This document shows positions 62,701 to 64,000 of a stretch of DNA of 64,000 nucleotides, in pieces. Made by a program: the position numbers and the translations under genes. The notes under the pieces are model-generated. The model had not been told where the DNA came from and ran no database searches. It saw only the letters and a program-made list of their open reading frames with translations. Origin of the DNA: Clytia hemisphaerica (lineage: Eukaryota; Cnidaria; Hydrozoa; Leptothecata; Clytiidae); NCBI GenBank assembly GCA_902728285.1, contig CACVBU010000341.1, positions 248,001 to 312,000 of the forward strand. Direction: 5' to 3'. Each line of letters begins with the position of its first letter. Within the stretch, counting starts at the first letter, position 1.

Positions 62701-64000
62701 TTATCTTGTTGTAAAGTGTTTGCAGCCTAGCCTTACCCCTCCCACTATTTTCTTCTGGAAAATAATACATAACATATAAACACATACAAAATATACAAAG
62801 ACATTGTATTCACATGAACAATGAGTGGCTATTAACATTCGAACATTTATTCCTAGCTACTCTGAACACTAACAAGTCTCTTGGGATAGTGTGGCAGTAA
62901 TTAAAAATAACACGATGACGGCATTTGATATCATTATTAATTATTCAATAATTAAGTTCTTTCCATTTCTCGGTCCCGTATCAATCACTTAACAACGCCT
63001 TCAACTTGGGGCGCAAATGGGCGATTCGCGTTTTAACGCGAATAATTTTCTGCCCTAACTTTAGTTAGAATGAAAATAGACGTTGTTTTTCGTTTAGTGA
63101 ACCAAAGATTGTATACAACTGGCTTTCGTAGAACACAATGCTTCATTATGGTCGCTTCATTATTTCTTATTCGGTATTTCAAAAAAGGATCCAAAAATCA
63201 GAAGGTTTTCTTCTTCAATTTCCGAAGAACATGTTACAAATCTTCGAAGCCATATCTTTCCGATAGCTTGATCGATCAGGGAACGGGATCTGAAAACGGA
63301 AAAGAAAAAGACATCGTTAGTGAAGTATGAGAGGCGATTAAACAAATTATCCGATTCACCCCGGGTATCCGATTCACCCCGTCCTACGGTACACCAGACA
63401 TCGGAGAATGCCGCGGCAAAAATGTCCGGTGCAATTTTTTCACTTGCAAATAAAACACACCGGACACTACACCGGACTTGTGTCCGGTGATTTTTCCAGT
63501 TTTTTTTAAACCGGACAAACAACACCGGAATGTCCGGTGAATCGGCAGGGTCGTTTTCATCGCGGCTGGCGACCGTTCCTTTTGATTTTTCAAACCCAGC
63601 ACAGATTTTATACAAACATATCACTATGAGAATTCAATAAAGGATACTAAAACACAATTCCTGTGTAAATTTGAACAAGATTGGAGAAATTTTCACAGTG
63701 TTATGGCTGAAAATGATCGTTTTTGGACTTTGTCGTAATTTCATCGCGGCTGGCGACCGTTCCTTTAATTTTTCAAACCCGACACAGATTTTTTACAAAC
63801 ATATCACTATGAGAATTCAGTAAAGGATACTAAAACACAATTCCTGTGTAAATTTGAACAAGATCGTAGAAATTTTCACAGTGTTATAACTGAAAATGAT
63901 ATTTTTTGGACTTTGTCGTAATTTCATTGGCTGGGCGACCGTTCCTTTTGAAGATTTTTCAAACCCGAAACAGGTTTTTTCCAAATATATATTACATACA
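59769..64000. repeat. 183-bp satellite, interrupted and running off the window
   Basis: GCGACCGTTCC begins units at 59769, 63570, 63753 and 63935, with period 182-183 once the inserted transposon is removed. Each unit carries AAAACACAATTCCTGTGTAA and ATGGCTGAAAATGAT (or close variants). A more diverged unit precedes 59769. The array continues past 64000. Confidence 0.85.
59946..63554. mobile_element. 3.6-kb DNA transposon with TTTCATCG target duplication
   Basis: Perfect inverted ends ACGACCCTGCCGATTCACCG..., at least 37 bases long, flanked by TTTCATCG at 59938-59945 and 63555-63562. Subterminal CACCGGACA/TGTCCGGTG repeats occur several times within about 130 bases of each end, and GGGGTGAATCGGATA-like words occur further in at both sides. 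The 8-bp duplication fits hAT, P, Merlin or MULE-type elements. Short frames inside (61538-61912 +, 62265-62594 -) resemble nothing I know, so it appears non-autonomous. Confidence 0.85.

Overview
The window is AT-rich, intron-containing animal DNA, most likely from a non-vertebrate metazoan. The transposon mix (BEL/Pao, CR1/jockey-like LINE, Tc1/mariner, many MITEs) would fit a cnidarian or another marine invertebrate, but the sequence does not settle the lineage. Host coding sequence is a small fraction; most of the window is transposable elements, inverted-repeat elements and tandem repeats.

The biological core is a pair of TGF-beta signalling genes. A receptor-regulated Smad of the Smad2/3 class lies on the + strand (23904-29485; eight exons seen, the 5'-most coding exon is missing). 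An inhibitory Smad of the Smad6/7 class lies on the - strand (33298 to about 38281; three exons). They are convergent, with 3.8 kb between the two stop codons. Both have an intron at the same place and phase just after MH1, and both have an MH2 domain in one uninterrupted exon. The proximal promoter of the inhibitory gene carries a palindromic Smad-binding element (GTCTAGAC), further GTCT/AGAC sites, an E-box and CCAAT boxes. That is the layout expected if Smad signalling switches on its own inhibitor.

Layout: 1-1498, 3' part of a mariner-like transposon with intact transposase. 1499-9412, a nearly complete BEL/Pao retrotransposon on the - strand with a 2098-residue polyprotein; the mariner appears to sit inside its 3' LTR. 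9413-19450, non-coding, with nested inverted-repeat elements. 19452-21345, CR1/jockey-like LINE fragment (- strand) with one nonsense codon. 22005-22633, palindromic MITE. 23904-29485, Smad2/3. 29486-33297, intergenic. 33298-38600, Smad6/7 and its promoter, with several MITEs in intron 1. 38600-43000, non-coding repeats. 43068-47936, a degraded two-exon acidic gene or TE remnant interrupted by MITEs. 49129-50312, triplicated 0.4-kb repeat. 51815-53219, a foldback-like element with tandem-repeat termini. 54772-56845, MITEs and a motif array. 57568-59292, a small non-coding LTR element with an internal satellite. 59769-64000, a 183-bp satellite interrupted by a 3.6-kb transposon (59946-63554) with a perfect 8-bp target duplication.

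Functionally, Smad2/3 carries activin/TGF-beta-type receptor specificity residues and a C-terminal SSxS phosphorylation motif. Smad6/7 keeps the PY motif that recruits HECT ubiquitin ligases, and lacks SSxS. Together they encode both arms of the pathway, activation and feedback inhibition.
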